From an uncultured Clostridia bacterium (GTDB lineage: Bacteria; Bacillota; Clostridia; Christensenellales; Aristaeellaceae): 64,000 nt of DNA. Under the pieces are notes generated by a model. The model was given only the letters and a program-made list of their open reading frames with translations. It had not been told where the DNA came from and made no database searches. The stretch lies in assembly GCA_945948915.1 (NCBI GenBank), contig CAMFCQ010000002.1, positions 1 to 64,000 on the forward strand. Reading direction: 5' to 3'. Every line of letters starts with the position of its first letter. Within the stretch, counting starts at the first letter, position 1. Both the position numbers and the translations under genes were made by a program. Positions 40,049 through 48,685 of the stretch are shown here, piece by piece.

Positions 40049-41092
40049 TTACGGTTCATACCATGCGGCGAATTCCTCCACCGCCCGGCGGATGCGCTCG
40101 CTGCCCGTCCACATCTCCTCCACGCTGGTCACGCGGTTTTCACCCGCGGCCATCGCATGCATGATGCGGTCGCTCACGTCGCTTGAATGGTGGGAATAGT
40201 CAAAGTATTCGTCAAGATCGGTGATCCATTCCACGCGCGAGGAGAAATCGTAGATCTCCACGTTCGGGCAGCCCAGCAGCAGCTCGCACACCCGCGCGCG
40301 GGAACGGAACTGCTGCTCGGAAATGCCGCCGCGCGTCATCAGATACCAGTAGCCCACCGAATACGGCGGCATGTAGATCATAAACGTCGTTTCCGGGTGC
40401 GCCGTGATGTGGCGCAGCAGGTGCTCAGAGATGTTGCCCGTGGAGCGCTCGATGCGGTACTCCGGATCGGTCATCTCCTTCTGCTCAGATACGGGCGCGG
40501 TATCGTACACGCTCTGCGCCGCGAAGGTCACGTCCGTCCACTTGTACATGTCGTCGCGCTTGGTCTGCGTGCTCTTCCCGATGTTCCTGAGCATTTTGGG
40601 AATCTTCACCAGCAGCACGTCGCGGTTGAGCAGGTAGTTCACATCATCCAGCGGCTCGTCGTTCCACAGGTAGTCAATGATCTCCTCTTTGTCGTCCACC
40701 GGGCCCATCAGGCTGTACGCGTCCACGGCGAGGATCGCCAGCCTGAGCGTCTCCCCGCGCTTTTCCTTGGCGGCAAGGACGTGCTCCAGCTGCCAGCCCA
40801 TCTGTGCGGTATGCGAGCCGCGCATGGGAAGCTTGACCGAGGAGACGCCGAAGCACGCGTCGATCACCGACGGGTTGCTCATCTCCACCATGGAGGTACC
40901 CAGGATCACGGCGTCATAGTCGTAATTTTTGGCGATGCCGGGGTTGTTGTAGCTCTCCTGATCGTACAGCGGCAGGATGGCGGATTCACGGTACTGCTCA
41001 AACGGATCGACGGCGTACGTCAGCGCCGCGCAGGCCGCAAGGCTCAGCAGCAGCGCGCCCAGCACGATGCGCGTCCAGCGCTTCTTCTGCAT
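40049..41092 (-). CDS. Membrane-anchored SGNH-hydrolase-like protein
   Basis: 347 residues: an N-terminal signal-anchor (about 8-28), then an extracytoplasmic alpha/beta domain. The block VILGTSMVEMSNPSVID resembles the GDS/GTS nucleophile elbow of SGNH esterases, and FDYSHHSSDVSDRIM near the C-terminus resembles their Asp-x-x-His block. Similar proteins in Firmicutes act near teichoic acid or exopolysaccharide O-acylation (DltD-like or AlgJ-like); the exact role is unknown. The start at 41092 has AAAGGAG seven bases upstream. It is divergent from deoD, with interlocked promoters. Confidence 0.75.
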   Translation of the reverse strand: MQKKRWTRIVLGALLLSLAACAALTYAVDPFEQYRESAILPLYDQESYNNPGIAKNYDYDAVILGTSMVEMSNPSVIDACFGVSSVKLPMRGSHTAQMGWQLEHVLAAKEKRGETLRLAILAVDAYSLMGPVDDKEEIIDYLWNDEPLDDVNYLLNRDVLLVKIPKMLRNIGKSTQTKRDDMYKWTDVTFAAQSVYDTAPVSEQKEMTDPEYRIERSTGNISEHLLRHITAHPETTFMIYMPPYSVGYWYLMTRGGISEQQFRSRARVCELLLGCPNVEIYDFSSRVEWITDLDEYFDYSHHSSDVSDRIMHAMAAGENRVTSVEEMWTGSERIRRAVEEFAAWYEP

Positions 41093-41128
41093 CCGCATTC
41101 TCCTTTCCGCAGGGGATGATCGGTATTC

Positions 41129-41157
41129 AGTTTACGGCACTTTTCAGGAATTGTCAA
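41129..41157 (-). promoter_or_regulatory. Promoter of the SGNH-like gene
   Basis: TTGACA (41152-41157) and TAAACT (41129-41134), 17-bp spacer. Its -35 box overlaps that of the divergent deoD promoter by five bases. Confidence 0.75.
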
Positions 41158-41179
41158 TTCCCGCCGCGCAGGGTATAAT
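41151..41179 (+). promoter_or_regulatory. Promoter of deoD-ybaK-dppA
   Basis: TTGTCA (41151-41156) and TATAAT (41174-41179), 17-bp spacer. Confidence 0.88.
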
Positions 41180-41213
41180 ATGCGTATATCGATTCAGGAA
41201 AGGAGCTGCTTTT

Positions 41214-41924
41214 ATGGCCAATCCCAATATTCCCACCCCGCATATCACCGCGAAGGAGGGCGACTTCGCCCGCACGGTGCTCATGCCCGGCGATCCGCTG
41301 CGCGCCAAATTCATCGCAGAGACGTACTTTGAAAACCCCGTGCTGGTGAACAACACCCGCGGCGTGCAGGGCTACACCGGCACCTACAAGGGCAAGCGCG
41401 TCTCCGTCATGGCCTCCGGCATGGGCATGCCGTCCATCGGCATCTACTCCTACGAGCTGTTCAACTTCTATGGCGTGGAGAACATCATCCGCGTAGGCAC
41501 CGCCGGCGGCATCGGCGACAACGTGAAGCTGCGCGACGTGGTGATGGGCATGAGCGCCTACACCAACTCGAGCTTCGGCCGTCAGTTCTTCGACGGCAAC
41601 GTGGCCCCGTGCTGCTCCTTTAAGCTCCTGGACGCGGCTGTCTCTGCCGCGCGCAGGATGGGCATCGAGCCCAACGTCGGCGCGCTGTACTCCTCCGACA
41701 TCTTCTACGACGAGGCCGGCGGCGCGGGCAAGCTCAAGAAGCTGGGCGTGCTGGCGGTGGAGATGGAATCCGCCGCGCTGTACCTCAACGCCGCGCGCGC
41801 GGGCAAGAACGCGCTGGCCATCTGCACCATCTCCGATCACCTCTTCACCGGCGAGGCCCTGCCCGCCCAGGATCGCCAGGTCGGCTTCACGCAGATGATG
41901 GAAATCGCGCTGGAGATCGCATAA
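41214..41924 (+). CDS. deoD: Purine-nucleoside phosphorylase (trimeric/hexameric type)
   Basis: Cleaves purine (deoxy)nucleosides with phosphate, in nucleoside salvage. 236 residues, the usual DeoD length. Motifs: TPHITAKEGDFARTVLMPGDPLRA (opening, in part), MASGMGMPSIGIYSYELF, RVGTAGGI, and the substrate loop EMESAALYLNA, followed by CTISDHL with the catalytic Asp. The start at 41214 has AAAGGAG upstream. First gene of a three-gene plus-strand unit. Confidence 0.97.
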   Translation: MANPNIPTPHITAKEGDFARTVLMPGDPLRAKFIAETYFENPVLVNNTRGVQGYTGTYKGKRVSVMASGMGMPSIGIYSYELFNFYGVENIIRVGTAGGIGDNVKLRDVVMGMSAYTNSSFGRQFFDGNVAPCCSFKLLDAAVSAARRMGIEPNVGALYSSDIFYDEAGGAGKLKKLGVLAVEMESAALYLNAARAGKNALAICTISDHLFTGEALPAQDRQVGFTQMMEIALEIA

Positions 41925-41927
41925 CGC

Positions 41928-42389
41928 ATGAGCATCGAAAGAGCGAGGGCCCATCTCGCCAGATATGGGCTGGAAGACCGGATCCGGGAGCTGACGGTGT
42001 CCAGCGCGACGGTCGCCCTGGCGGCCGAGGCGCTGGGCTGCGAGCCGGCGCGCATCGCCAAGACGCTGTCCTTTGAAAACGGCGAGGGCGCGATTCTGAT
42101 CCTCGCGGCAGGCGACGCGCGCATTGACAACGCAAAGTTCAAGCATCGCTTCGGCATAAAGGCGCGCATGCTGAGCGCAGAGCGGGTGGAGCCGCTCATC
42201 GGCCACGGCGTGGGCGGCGTGTGCCCGTTTGGCGTGAACGGCGGTATCCCGGTCTATCTGGATGAATCCCTCAGGCGGTTTGACATCGTCTATCCCGCCG
42301 CCGGCACGGCCGCCAGCGCGGTGATTCTTACGCTTTCCGAGCTGGAGCGCGCCAGCGAAGCGGACGGCTGGGTGGACGTCACCAAATAA
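41928..42389 (+). CDS. YbaK/EbsC-family aminoacyl-tRNA deacylase
   Basis: 153 residues. Free-standing trans-editing domain that hydrolyses mischarged tRNAs (Cys- or Ala-tRNAPro in known members). Cues are ARIAKTLSF with the conserved Lys, ARIDNAKFKHRFG and GHGVGGVCPFGVN, the hallmark GVSPFG-like loop. It begins three bases after the deoD stop, so it is in the same operon. Confidence 0.94.
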   Translation: MSIERARAHLARYGLEDRIRELTVSSATVALAAEALGCEPARIAKTLSFENGEGAILILAAGDARIDNAKFKHRFGIKARMLSAERVEPLIGHGVGGVCPFGVNGGIPVYLDESLRRFDIVYPAAGTAASAVILTLSELERASEADGWVDVTK

Positions 42390-42409
42390 CCGACATCAAG
42401 GAGAACAAC

Positions 42410-43222
42410 ATGCTGAATCGACTTTTCATTTCCTCGGATATCGAGGGCACCTGCGGCATCTGCCACTGGGACGAGACTGAGCTGGGCAAGGCGGACTACG
42501 AGCCCTTCCGCCGCCAGATGACCGCCGAGGTCAGGGCGGCGTGCGAGGGCGCCATCGCCGGCGGCTGCGACGGCATTCTGATCAAGGATGCGCACGACAG
42601 CGCCCGCAACCTGCTCCCTGCCGAGCTGCCCGAGAGCGTGGAGATCTTCCGCGGCTGGGGCAGCGACATCCACGCCATGATGTCCGGCATCGACGCCAGC
42701 TTTGCCGGCGCGATCTTCACCGGCTATCACTCCGCCGCGAACATGGACACCAGCCCGCTGTCCCACACGATGAACACACAGAACTGCTCCATCACCATCA
42801 ACGGCATTCAGGCCAGCGAGCTGGTCATCAACGCGTTCGTCTGCGCGATGGTGGACGTGCCGCTGCTGATGGTCGCGGGCGACGTGGGCGTGTGCGAGCA
42901 GGCCAAGCGCCTGAACCCGAACATCCACACCGTGCCGGTGCAGCGCGGCTGCGGCAACGGCACCATCTCCATCCATCCCGCCGAGGCCGTGCGCCGCTAC
43001 CGCGAGACGGCGGAGAAGGCCGTGCGCGAGGGCATTGCCAACCCGGACAAGTTCAGGATTGAGATGCCCAACAAGTTCGACGTGGAGGTCGAGTTCGTCA
43101 AGCACGCCAAGGCGCGCCGCGCCAGTTTCTACCCGGGCGTGCGCCAGACCGGCGCGCGCAGCGTGCGCTTCTCCTCGGACGCGTACTACGACGTGCTGCG
43201 CTTCTTCATGTTCTGCCTGTAA
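42410..43222 (+). CDS. M55-family D-aminopeptidase (DppA-like)
   Basis: 270 residues. Zinc peptidase that removes D-amino acids, probably from peptidoglycan-derived peptides. SSDIEGTCGI has the Asp and Glu zinc ligands, then LIKDAHDSARNLLP with a ligand His and FTGYHSAANMDTSPLSH with further His; ASELVINAFV continues the conserved core. Length and order match the M55 family. The start at 42410 is preceded by AAGGAGAACA. Last gene of the deoD unit, followed by a strong terminator. Confidence 0.93.
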   Translation: MLNRLFISSDIEGTCGICHWDETELGKADYEPFRRQMTAEVRAACEGAIAGGCDGILIKDAHDSARNLLPAELPESVEIFRGWGSDIHAMMSGIDASFAGAIFTGYHSAANMDTSPLSHTMNTQNCSITINGIQASELVINAFVCAMVDVPLLMVAGDVGVCEQAKRLNPNIHTVPVQRGCGNGTISIHPAEAVRRYRETAEKAVREGIANPDKFRIEMPNKFDVEVEFVKHAKARRASFYPGVRQTGARSVRFSSDAYYDVLRFFMFCL

Positions 43223-43240
43223 CGAATCTGTATATCGCCA

Positions 43241-43278
43241 AAAACGCCGCCGGTCCACATTGCTGGATCGGCGGCGTT
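43241..43278. terminator. Bidirectional terminator between dppA-like gene and thrE
   Basis: Long stem AACGCCGCCGGTCC/GGATCGGCGGCGTT between convergent genes. Confidence 0.85.
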
Positions 43279-43288
43279 GATGATTCTG

Positions 43289-43750
43289 TCATGCTTTGAC
43301 CGGTTTCCGGCGCACGGTCAGCGCGCGGAAGAGCACGGAGGTCACCGCCGCGCCCACGGCGATGGCCGCGACGGTCTGCACCGCCTCCAGGCCAAAGGCC
43401 GCAGCCGCCGCGCCGTTGTCCTCCACCAGCGCGAGCATCGCGCAGTAGAACGTGTATCCGGGCACGAGCGGCACCAGCGCGGTGAGCAGGAAGATGGTCG
43501 AGGGCATGCGCATCAGCCGCGCCTCGATCTCGCACAGCACCGCAATGACGACGGTGGCCAGAAAGTAGCTGAACATCGCGCCCTGTCCAAGCAGATTGAC
43601 CATGACCTCGTAGAGCACATAGCCCAGCAGGCCCGTCAGCGAAGCGGGCAGCACGGTGCTCATCGGCGCGTTGAGCAAAAACGCATAGCCCAGCGTGCCG
43701 CCGAAGGAGCCGACGGAGTGCAGGACGATCTGCGATATCACGTCGTTCAC
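43289..43750 (-). CDS. Threonine/serine exporter, small (ThrE C-terminal, DUF3815) subunit
   Basis: 153 residues with about four to five membrane helices: LLGYVLYEVMVNLLGQG, FLATVVIAVLCEIEARLMRMP and LTALVPLVPGYTFYCAML, the motif set of the ThrE_2 half. Together with the upstream gene it forms a split ThrE exporter that in actinobacteria and others exports threonine and serine. The GTG start at 43750 overlaps the stop of the large subunit gene (GTGA). Confidence 0.92.
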   Translation of the reverse strand: MNDVISQIVLHSVGSFGGTLGYAFLLNAPMSTVLPASLTGLLGYVLYEVMVNLLGQGAMFSYFLATVVIAVLCEIEARLMRMPSTIFLLTALVPLVPGYTFYCAMLALVEDNGAAAAAFGLEAVQTVAAIAVGAAVTSVLFRALTVRRKPVKA

Positions 43751-44523
43751 AGCACGGCACCCCCCATCATGCCCATCAGCTTGAGGCCCGTATAGACGCC
43801 CAGCGCGATGCAAGCCGCCAGCAGCAGCGCCTCTACGGCGCGGGCAATGCCGGAAATGAGGTCGCCGTACATCGTATCGCGCACGGCGGTGGTCATCAGA
43901 AGACCCGTCAGCAGCGGCATGATGCCGCCGACAATCGCGGCGTTCACGTCGCCGTAGGGCACGATATAGGCTGCGGCCTGCGCGAGCGCGGCGGTCAGGA
44001 AGCCGCCGGAGAAATCAAAGAGCAGCGTGCCCATCGCCATGTGGGAAAACAGCGGCTGAATGGCCTGCACCGCCATGCCGATGAACAGCGCGACGAGCAG
44101 CGTGCCCAGGCCGCCGCCGAAGACCAGGCTGAAGGACGCGGCGGAGACGCCGTAGGCGACGATCAGTGTGAGCTGATGCAGCCCGCAGTCCGCCGCGATG
44201 TCGGCCAGCTCTTCCTCGGCCTCGTCTGCGCTGAGCTCTCCGTGCTCCACCCTGCGGGAGACGTCGTTGACGCGGGCCAGGCGGGACGTGTTGGTGCCGC
44301 GGTGCGTCACGCGGCGGATGCGCGACACGCCGCCGACGCTCACGAAGATGGAGGTCGGAAAGGCGACGATGTTCACGTCCTCAAGGCCCAGCCCGCTGGC
44401 CATACGCAGCGCGGTCTCCTCGACGCGGTAGGTTTCGCCGCCGTTTTCCAGCGCCAGCTGCGCCGCCTGGCAGATGAGGCGGATCTTCTGCGTCTCCGGC
44501 TGGGTGGTTTCAGAAATCAGCAT
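43747..44523 (-). CDS. Threonine/serine exporter, large (ThrE N-terminal, DUF1212) subunit
   Basis: 258 residues. A soluble N-terminal part with LALENGGETYRVEETALRMA and FPTSIFVSV (typical of DUF1212), then five membrane helices from about 118. The arrangement of separate DUF1212 and DUF3815 genes is common in Firmicutes. The start at 44523 has GAGGAGAAC upstream and a perfect promoter precedes it. Confidence 0.93.
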   Translation of the reverse strand: MLISETTQPETQKIRLICQAAQLALENGGETYRVEETALRMASGLGLEDVNIVAFPTSIFVSVGGVSRIRRVTHRGTNTSRLARVNDVSRRVEHGELSADEAEEELADIAADCGLHQLTLIVAYGVSAASFSLVFGGGLGTLLVALFIGMAVQAIQPLFSHMAMGTLLFDFSGGFLTAALAQAAAYIVPYGDVNAAIVGGIMPLLTGLLMTTAVRDTMYGDLISGIARAVEALLLAACIALGVYTGLKLMGMMGGAVL

Positions 44524-44565
44524 GTCATGTTCTCCTCAAGCGAAGGGTTTCCATCAATCGCGATG

Positions 44566-44594
44566 ATTATAGCGGCTTTGTGCTTTCTTGTCAA
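44566..44594 (-). promoter_or_regulatory. Promoter of the split thrE operon
   Basis: TTGACA (44589-44594) and TATAAT (44566-44571), 17-bp spacer, perfect consensus. Confidence 0.9.
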
Positions 44595-44682
44595 TGGCAG
44601 CCAGTGGCGCTCCCACTTCCGAATAGACTTCATGTTTTTCGGTGCCCGCCGCTCATCAGTTTACGCAATTTCCTGTCATTGC

Positions 44683-44713
44683 AAAAAGCACCATCCCCTT
44701 GAGAGGACGGTGC
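44683..44713 (-). terminator. Terminator downstream of the kdu genes
   Basis: Stem GCACC-TCC/GGA-GGTGC with one internal mismatch, followed by TTTTTG on the minus strand. Confidence 0.75.
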
Positions 44714-44722
44714 GCGAAAGCA

Positions 44723-44752
44723 GTATTCGAGGGCCTGTCGCCCGAAGAATAC
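44723..44752. repeat. Hairpin module 3' of kduD-like gene
   Basis: GTATTC-GAGGGC-loop-GCCCG-GAATAC forms a hairpin with the same layout as that at 45663-45692 (GTTTTC...GAAAAC). Each lies just past the stop of a kdu gene, so they look like related 3'-end modules. Confidence 0.5.
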
Positions 44753-44796
44753 GGGTTAAAACCGGCGCGAAGCGCAAGTGGCCGATGCCACTGGCA

Positions 44797-45600
44797 TCAC
44801 GGCTGCTTGCCGATGTAGGCTAGGATGCCGCCGTCGACGTAGAGGATATGGCCGTTGACGAAGTTGGACGCGTCGGAGGCCAGGAACACCGCCGGGCCGC
44901 CCAGATCGTCCGCCTCACCCCAGCGCTCGGCCGGCGTCTTGGCGATGATGAACTGGTCGAACGGATGACGGCTGCCGTCCGGCTGGATCTCGCGCAGCGG
45001 CGCGGTCTGCGGGGTCGCGATGTAGCCCGGGCCGATGCCGTTGCACTGGATGTTGTACTTGCCGTACTCGGAGCAGATGTTGCGGGTCAGCATCTTCAGG
45101 CCGCCCTTCGCCGCCGCGTACGCGGAGACGGTCTCACGGCCGAGCTCGCTCATCATGGAGCAGATGTTGATGATCTTGCCGTGGCCCTTCTTGATCATGG
45201 ACGGGATGACGGCCTTGGCGACGATGAACGGCGCGTTCAGGTCGACGTCGATGACCTGACGGAACTCGGCAGCGGTCATCTCGCACATCGGAATGCGCTT
45301 GATGATGCCGGCGTTGTTGACCAGGATGTCGATCACGCCGACCTCTTCCTCGATCTTCTTGACCAGCTCGCCCACCGCGTCCTCGTCACAGACGTTGCAG
45401 ACATAGCCGTGCGCCTTGATGCCGGCCGCCTCGTAGTTGGCCAGGCCCTTGTCAACAAACTCCTGCTTGAGGTCGTTGAAGCAGATGGTCGCGCCCGCGG
45501 CCGCCAGGGCCTTAGCAATGGCGAAGCCGATGCCGTAGGAAGCGCCGGTGACCAGCGCGACCTTGCCGTCAAGACGGAAGCTGTTCATATAATCGTTCAT
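44797..45600 (-). CDS. kduD: SDR-family 2-dehydro-3-deoxy-D-gluconate 5-dehydrogenase / gluconate 5-dehydrogenase
   Basis: 267-residue short-chain dehydrogenase. NAD(P) motif VTGASYGIGFAIAKAL, LVNNAGI, and catalytic Ser-Tyr-Lys in CSMMSELGRETVSAYAAAKGG. Sequence alone fits gluconate 5-dehydrogenases (IdnO) and KduD. The neighbouring kduI favours KduD: reduction of 2,5-diketo-3-deoxygluconate to KDG in the breakdown of unsaturated uronates from pectin or glycosaminoglycans. The start at 45600 has AAGGAGG upstream. It is transcribed after kduI with a 137-base gap. Confidence 0.88.
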   Translation of the reverse strand: MNDYMNSFRLDGKVALVTGASYGIGFAIAKALAAAGATICFNDLKQEFVDKGLANYEAAGIKAHGYVCNVCDEDAVGELVKKIEEEVGVIDILVNNAGIIKRIPMCEMTAAEFRQVIDVDLNAPFIVAKAVIPSMIKKGHGKIINICSMMSELGRETVSAYAAAKGGLKMLTRNICSEYGKYNIQCNGIGPGYIATPQTAPLREIQPDGSRHPFDQFIIAKTPAERWGEADDLGGPAVFLASDASNFVNGHILYVDGGILAYIGKQP

Positions 45601-45662
45601 GGGAAAAACCTCCTTGAATGGTTTGTTTGCACATTTAGAATGACCACGCCTTTTTTCAGGCA

Positions 45663-45692
45663 GTTTTCAAGGGCTCTCCGCCCGCAGAAAAC
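45663..45692. repeat. Hairpin module 3' of kduI
   Basis: GTTTTC-AAGGGC-TCTCC-GCCC-GCA-GAAAAC, a long hairpin in the kduI-kduD gap. It may attenuate read-through or stabilise the upstream mRNA. Confidence 0.5.
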
Positions 45693-45737
45693 GTCCCTAA
45701 AGCAAAGCGAAGCATAGTGGCTGCGGCCGCCGGCCGC

Positions 45738-46574
45738 TTACAGCAGATCGAGCGGGCTCAGGTTGTCCATGTCGTCAAACTCCTGATTCTCGCCGCACAT
45801 GCCCCAGATGAAGGTGTAGTTGCTCGTGCCGACGCCCGTGTGGATGGACCAGGACGGGGAGATGACGGCCTGCTCGTTGTGCAGGATGACGTGGCGGGTT
45901 TCCTTCGGCTCGCCCATCATGTGGAAGATGACGTTCTCATCCTTCACGTCGAAGTAGAAGTAGACCTCCATGCGGCGCTCGTGCGTGTGGCAGGGCATGG
46001 AATTCCAGTTGCTGCCCGGGGCGAGCTGGGTCATGCCCATGCACAGCTGGCAGGACTGCATGACGGCCGGATGGATGTACTGGTTGATGACGCGCTTGTT
46101 GCAGGTCTCGCTGCTGCCCAGCGGGCGCTTGTTGGCCTTGTCGATGTCGATGTGGACGTTCGGGTAGGTCTTGTGCGCGGGGCAGGTGTTGATGTAGAAC
46201 TTGGCGGGGTTGGCGCCGTCCTCGCTCTCCATTTTGATTTCCTTCGCGCCCATGCCGACGTACAGGCCGTCGTACTGCTTGAGCTCGTAGACGACGCCAT
46301 CGACGGTGATTTTGCCCTTGCCGCCGATGTTGATGACGCCCATCTCGCGGCGCTCCAGGAACGTATCCGAGCACAGCTCCTTGCAGCCGACCAGCTCCAC
46401 CGCCTTCGTCACCGGCATCACGCCGCCGGCGATAATGCGGTCAAAGTGGGAATAGGTGAGCATCGCCTCGTCGGCGACGAAGATGGTTTCAATGACGTAT
46501 TCGCTGCGCAGGCGATCGGTGGTATAGTGCTTTGCATCCGCAGAGGCGGACGGCTGACGGACAGTCAACTGCAT
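45738..46574 (-). CDS. kduI: 5-dehydro-4-deoxy-D-glucuronate isomerase
   Basis: 278-residue cupin isomerase acting on the ring-opened unsaturated uronate released by lyases. The zinc site is visible in [14 protein letters not shown] (two His and Glu) and [20 protein letters not shown] (third His). [21 protein letters not shown] (in part) is the family N-terminus. The start at 46574 has GGAGGAGG upstream; upstream in-frame sequence is AT-rich and non-coding. First gene of the kduI-kduD unit; a TATACT at 46639-46644 could be its -10. Confidence 0.96.
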   Translation of the reverse strand: MQLTVRQPSASADAKHYTTDRLRSEYVIETIFVADEAMLTYSHFDRIIAGGVMPVTKAVELVGCKELCSDTFLERREMGVINIGGKGKITVDGVVYELKQYDGLYVGMGAKEIKMESEDGANPAKFYINTCPAHKTYPNVHIDIDKANKRPLGSSETCNKRVINQYIHPAVMQSCQLCMGMTQLAPGSNWNSMPCHTHERRMEVYFYFDVKDENVIFHMMGEPKETRHVILHNEQAVISPSWSIHTGVGTSNYTFIWGMCGENQEFDDMDNLSPLDLL

Positions 46575-46816
46575 GGGATAGCCCTCCTCCAAATCATGGT
46601 CGTAAACTCGCAGACAGATCCATCTTATGGATAGCATCAGTATAACACAACTTTTGTTCAAACGCCATAGGATTAAGCAAAATAGGCGGTTTTTTTTAAA
46701 ATTCTCATACAGGTTCGACAACTGGTCGGATGTATACAAACAGCCCGCATAATTCTCCTTCAAAATGGAAAAATAGCGGGAAAGTCAGTGAAAAAAACGG
46801 AGAGGGAGGGCTTTCC

Positions 46817-48283
46817 ATGGAGGACGCCGTGACGCTGCTGCCGCTGCTTTCGCGCAATCTGGACGTCTTTGCGGACCGGCTTGGCGCACCCCTTAACGCC
46901 GACGTGCTCGTGCGCCGGTTTGGGAGCGGCGCGTTTGAATCGGCGATTGTGGCCATCGACGGCATGGTCGATGTCGAGGCGATCAACGAGAACATCCTCA
47001 AGCCCTGCATGAACCTGCCCCATGACGCCGGCGCGGACGTGCCCGGGGAGGAGCGCACAGCGTACATCGTCAAAAACGCCGTGTCCATCCTGCCCGCCAA
47101 GCTGAAGGACAACGTGGACGAGATCCTTGCCGACGTGCTCAGCGGGCAGTGCGTGCTGCTGTGCGAGGGCTGCACGCTCGGCTGTGTGATGGACGTGCGC
47201 GGGTTTGACAAGCGGAGCATCGGCAAGCCGGAGGTCGAGCATGTGGTGCTCGGCCCGCACGAGAGCTTCACCGAGTCCATCCGCACGAACATCACGCTGC
47301 TGCGGCGCATCGTGCAGCGCGAGGAGCTGGTGACGGAGTTTGTCCGCGCGGGCGGAAAGATGAAGACGCGCTGCGCGCTGATGTATCTGCGGGGCACGGC
47401 GGATGAGGCGCTGATCGCCCGCATCCGCGCGCGGCTCGAGGGCTGCACGTACGATTTTGCGCTGACCAGCGGCGAGGTGGAGCAGCTTCTGGAGGACAGC
47501 CCGCTCTCCCTGATTCCCGACACCATCCGCACCGAGCGCCCGGACCGCGCCGCCTCCTTCCTTGCGGAGGGGCAGATCGTCGTGCTCACGGATGGCTCAC
47601 CCGCGGCCATCGGCGCGCCGGCGACGTTCTTCCATCACCTGCACACGCCGGACGACGCCTCCATGCGCTGGCAGTACGGCACCTATCTGCGCATCGTGCG
47701 GCTGATCGGCATGCTGATTCACGTCTTCCTGCCGGGCCTGTATCTGGCGCTGCTGCGCTTTCACCAGGAGCTGTTTTCCCCCATGCTGCTGACCAGCGTG
47801 TACGAGACCAGCTCCCGCATCCCGATCCCGGCGTATCTGGAGGCGCTGATCATGACGCTGGCGTTTGACCTGATCAACGAGGCGGGGCTGCGCGCGCCGG
47901 GCACGATGGGCAATGCGCTGGGCATCGTCTCCGGCCTGATTCTGGGCGAGAGCGCCGTGAGCGCGGACATCGCCTCGCCCCTGCTGCTCATCGTGGTGGC
48001 GGCCAGCGGCCTGGGCGGCTTCTGCGTGCCCAGCTATGCGCTGAGCATCGGCCTGAAGATCGTGCAGCTGCTGTTCCTCACGGCGGGCGCGGCGGGCGGG
48101 CTCTACGCGATGGCGCTGCTGCTTTTGTGCCTGCTGTGCGCCGCATGCGCCATGAATTCCATTGGCTCGCCGCTGACCGCGCCCATCACGCCGCCCCGGC
48201 GCGCCAATCCCGACTTCCTTGTGCGCCTGCCGATGAAATACCAGAAAGCGAGAGCCTTCTTTGCCAACCGGCATGATGCCTAA
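46817..48283 (+). CDS. Spore germination protein, GerA A-subunit family
   Basis: 488 residues, inner spore membrane subunit of a germinant receptor. Soluble N-terminal domain (about 1-265) with GHEASFTES-like GPHESFTESIRTNITLLRR, then five membrane helices from about 285, including TSVYETSSRIPIPAYLEAL and the helices of the transmembrane core. Members sense amino acids, sugars or nucleosides. The ATG at 46817 has GGGAGGG six bases upstream; an alternative in-frame ATG at 46730 adds 29 residues without a site. First gene of a gerA-gerB-gerC set, but separated from gerB by 400 bp of repeats. The stop codon lies at the edge of an RB element. Confidence 0.94.
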   Translation: MEDAVTLLPLLSRNLDVFADRLGAPLNADVLVRRFGSGAFESAIVAIDGMVDVEAINENILKPCMNLPHDAGADVPGEERTAYIVKNAVSILPAKLKDNVDEILADVLSGQCVLLCEGCTLGCVMDVRGFDKRSIGKPEVEHVVLGPHESFTESIRTNITLLRRIVQREELVTEFVRAGGKMKTRCALMYLRGTADEALIARIRARLEGCTYDFALTSGEVEQLLEDSPLSLIPDTIRTERPDRAASFLAEGQIVVLTDGSPAAIGAPATFFHHLHTPDDASMRWQYGTYLRIVRLIGMLIHVFLPGLYLALLRFHQELFSPMLLTSVYETSSRIPIPAYLEALIMTLAFDLINEAGLRAPGTMGNALGIVSGLILGESAVSADIASPLLLIVVAASGLGGFCVPSYALSIGLKIVQLLFLTAGAAGGLYAMALLLLCLLCAACAMNSIGSPLTAPITPPRRANPDFLVRLPMKYQKARAFFANRHDA

Positions 48284-48628
48284 TAGAAACGGGCTATCAG
48301 TGCGAAGCGAAGAAGGGGTCTGGGGACCAGTCCCCAGGCTAGGGGTTTGGGGGATGAAATCCCCCAACGTTCCTATATCGCGAAGCGATCAGAAGAAAAG
48401 CAGTCAGGGAGCGAAGCGTTACCTGACGGAGCTTATACTAATTCGCAGTTAAAATGCCTAATAGAGTGCATCAGATTTTTCGCTCTGACGAAGCCGAGTG
48501 AAGTGAGGCGTACTGGAGGTACGTTGAACGGAACAAGGCAAAGTCAGAGCGGAAAAGATGGTGCGCGGATTAGGCATTTTAACAAGAATTAGTATTAGCA
48601 CATAGCTGTTTCTATTTGAACACAGTAT
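48284..48628. repeat. RB repeat interrupted by a second miniature element
   Basis: RB sequence runs from TAGAAACGGGCTATCAG, just after the gerA-A stop, through GGGGACCAGTCCCC, GGGGGATGAAATCCCCC and CAGTCAGGGAGCGAAGCG to 48435, and resumes at 48599 through TTTCTATTTGAACACAGTAT (48628). Removing the insert and one TTA restores a 182-bp element with GAGCTTAGCACATAGCTG at the junction, as in the intact copy at 63361-63382. Confidence 0.85.
48436..48595. mobile_element. 160-bp MITE-like element nested in an RB repeat
   Basis: Terminal inverted repeats of about 50 bp starting TACTAATTC, sharing GTTAAAATGCCTAAT and CGCTCTGAC, flanked on both sides by TTA (48433-48435 and 48596-48598), a 3-bp target duplication. 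The interior includes GGCGTACTGGAGGTACGTTG, which forms a small hairpin. No ORF, so it is non-autonomous. Confidence 0.85.
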
Positions 48629-48685
48629 ACATCCTGCAGCCCTGCGTCCGAGACCGCTGCTTTGCAGAAAGGATTTCCATCAATC

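Noticed and set aside
46725..46760. Sigma-G promoter for the germination operon
   Set aside because: CATAAT is present, but no -35 matching the sigma-G pattern lies at the right spacing.
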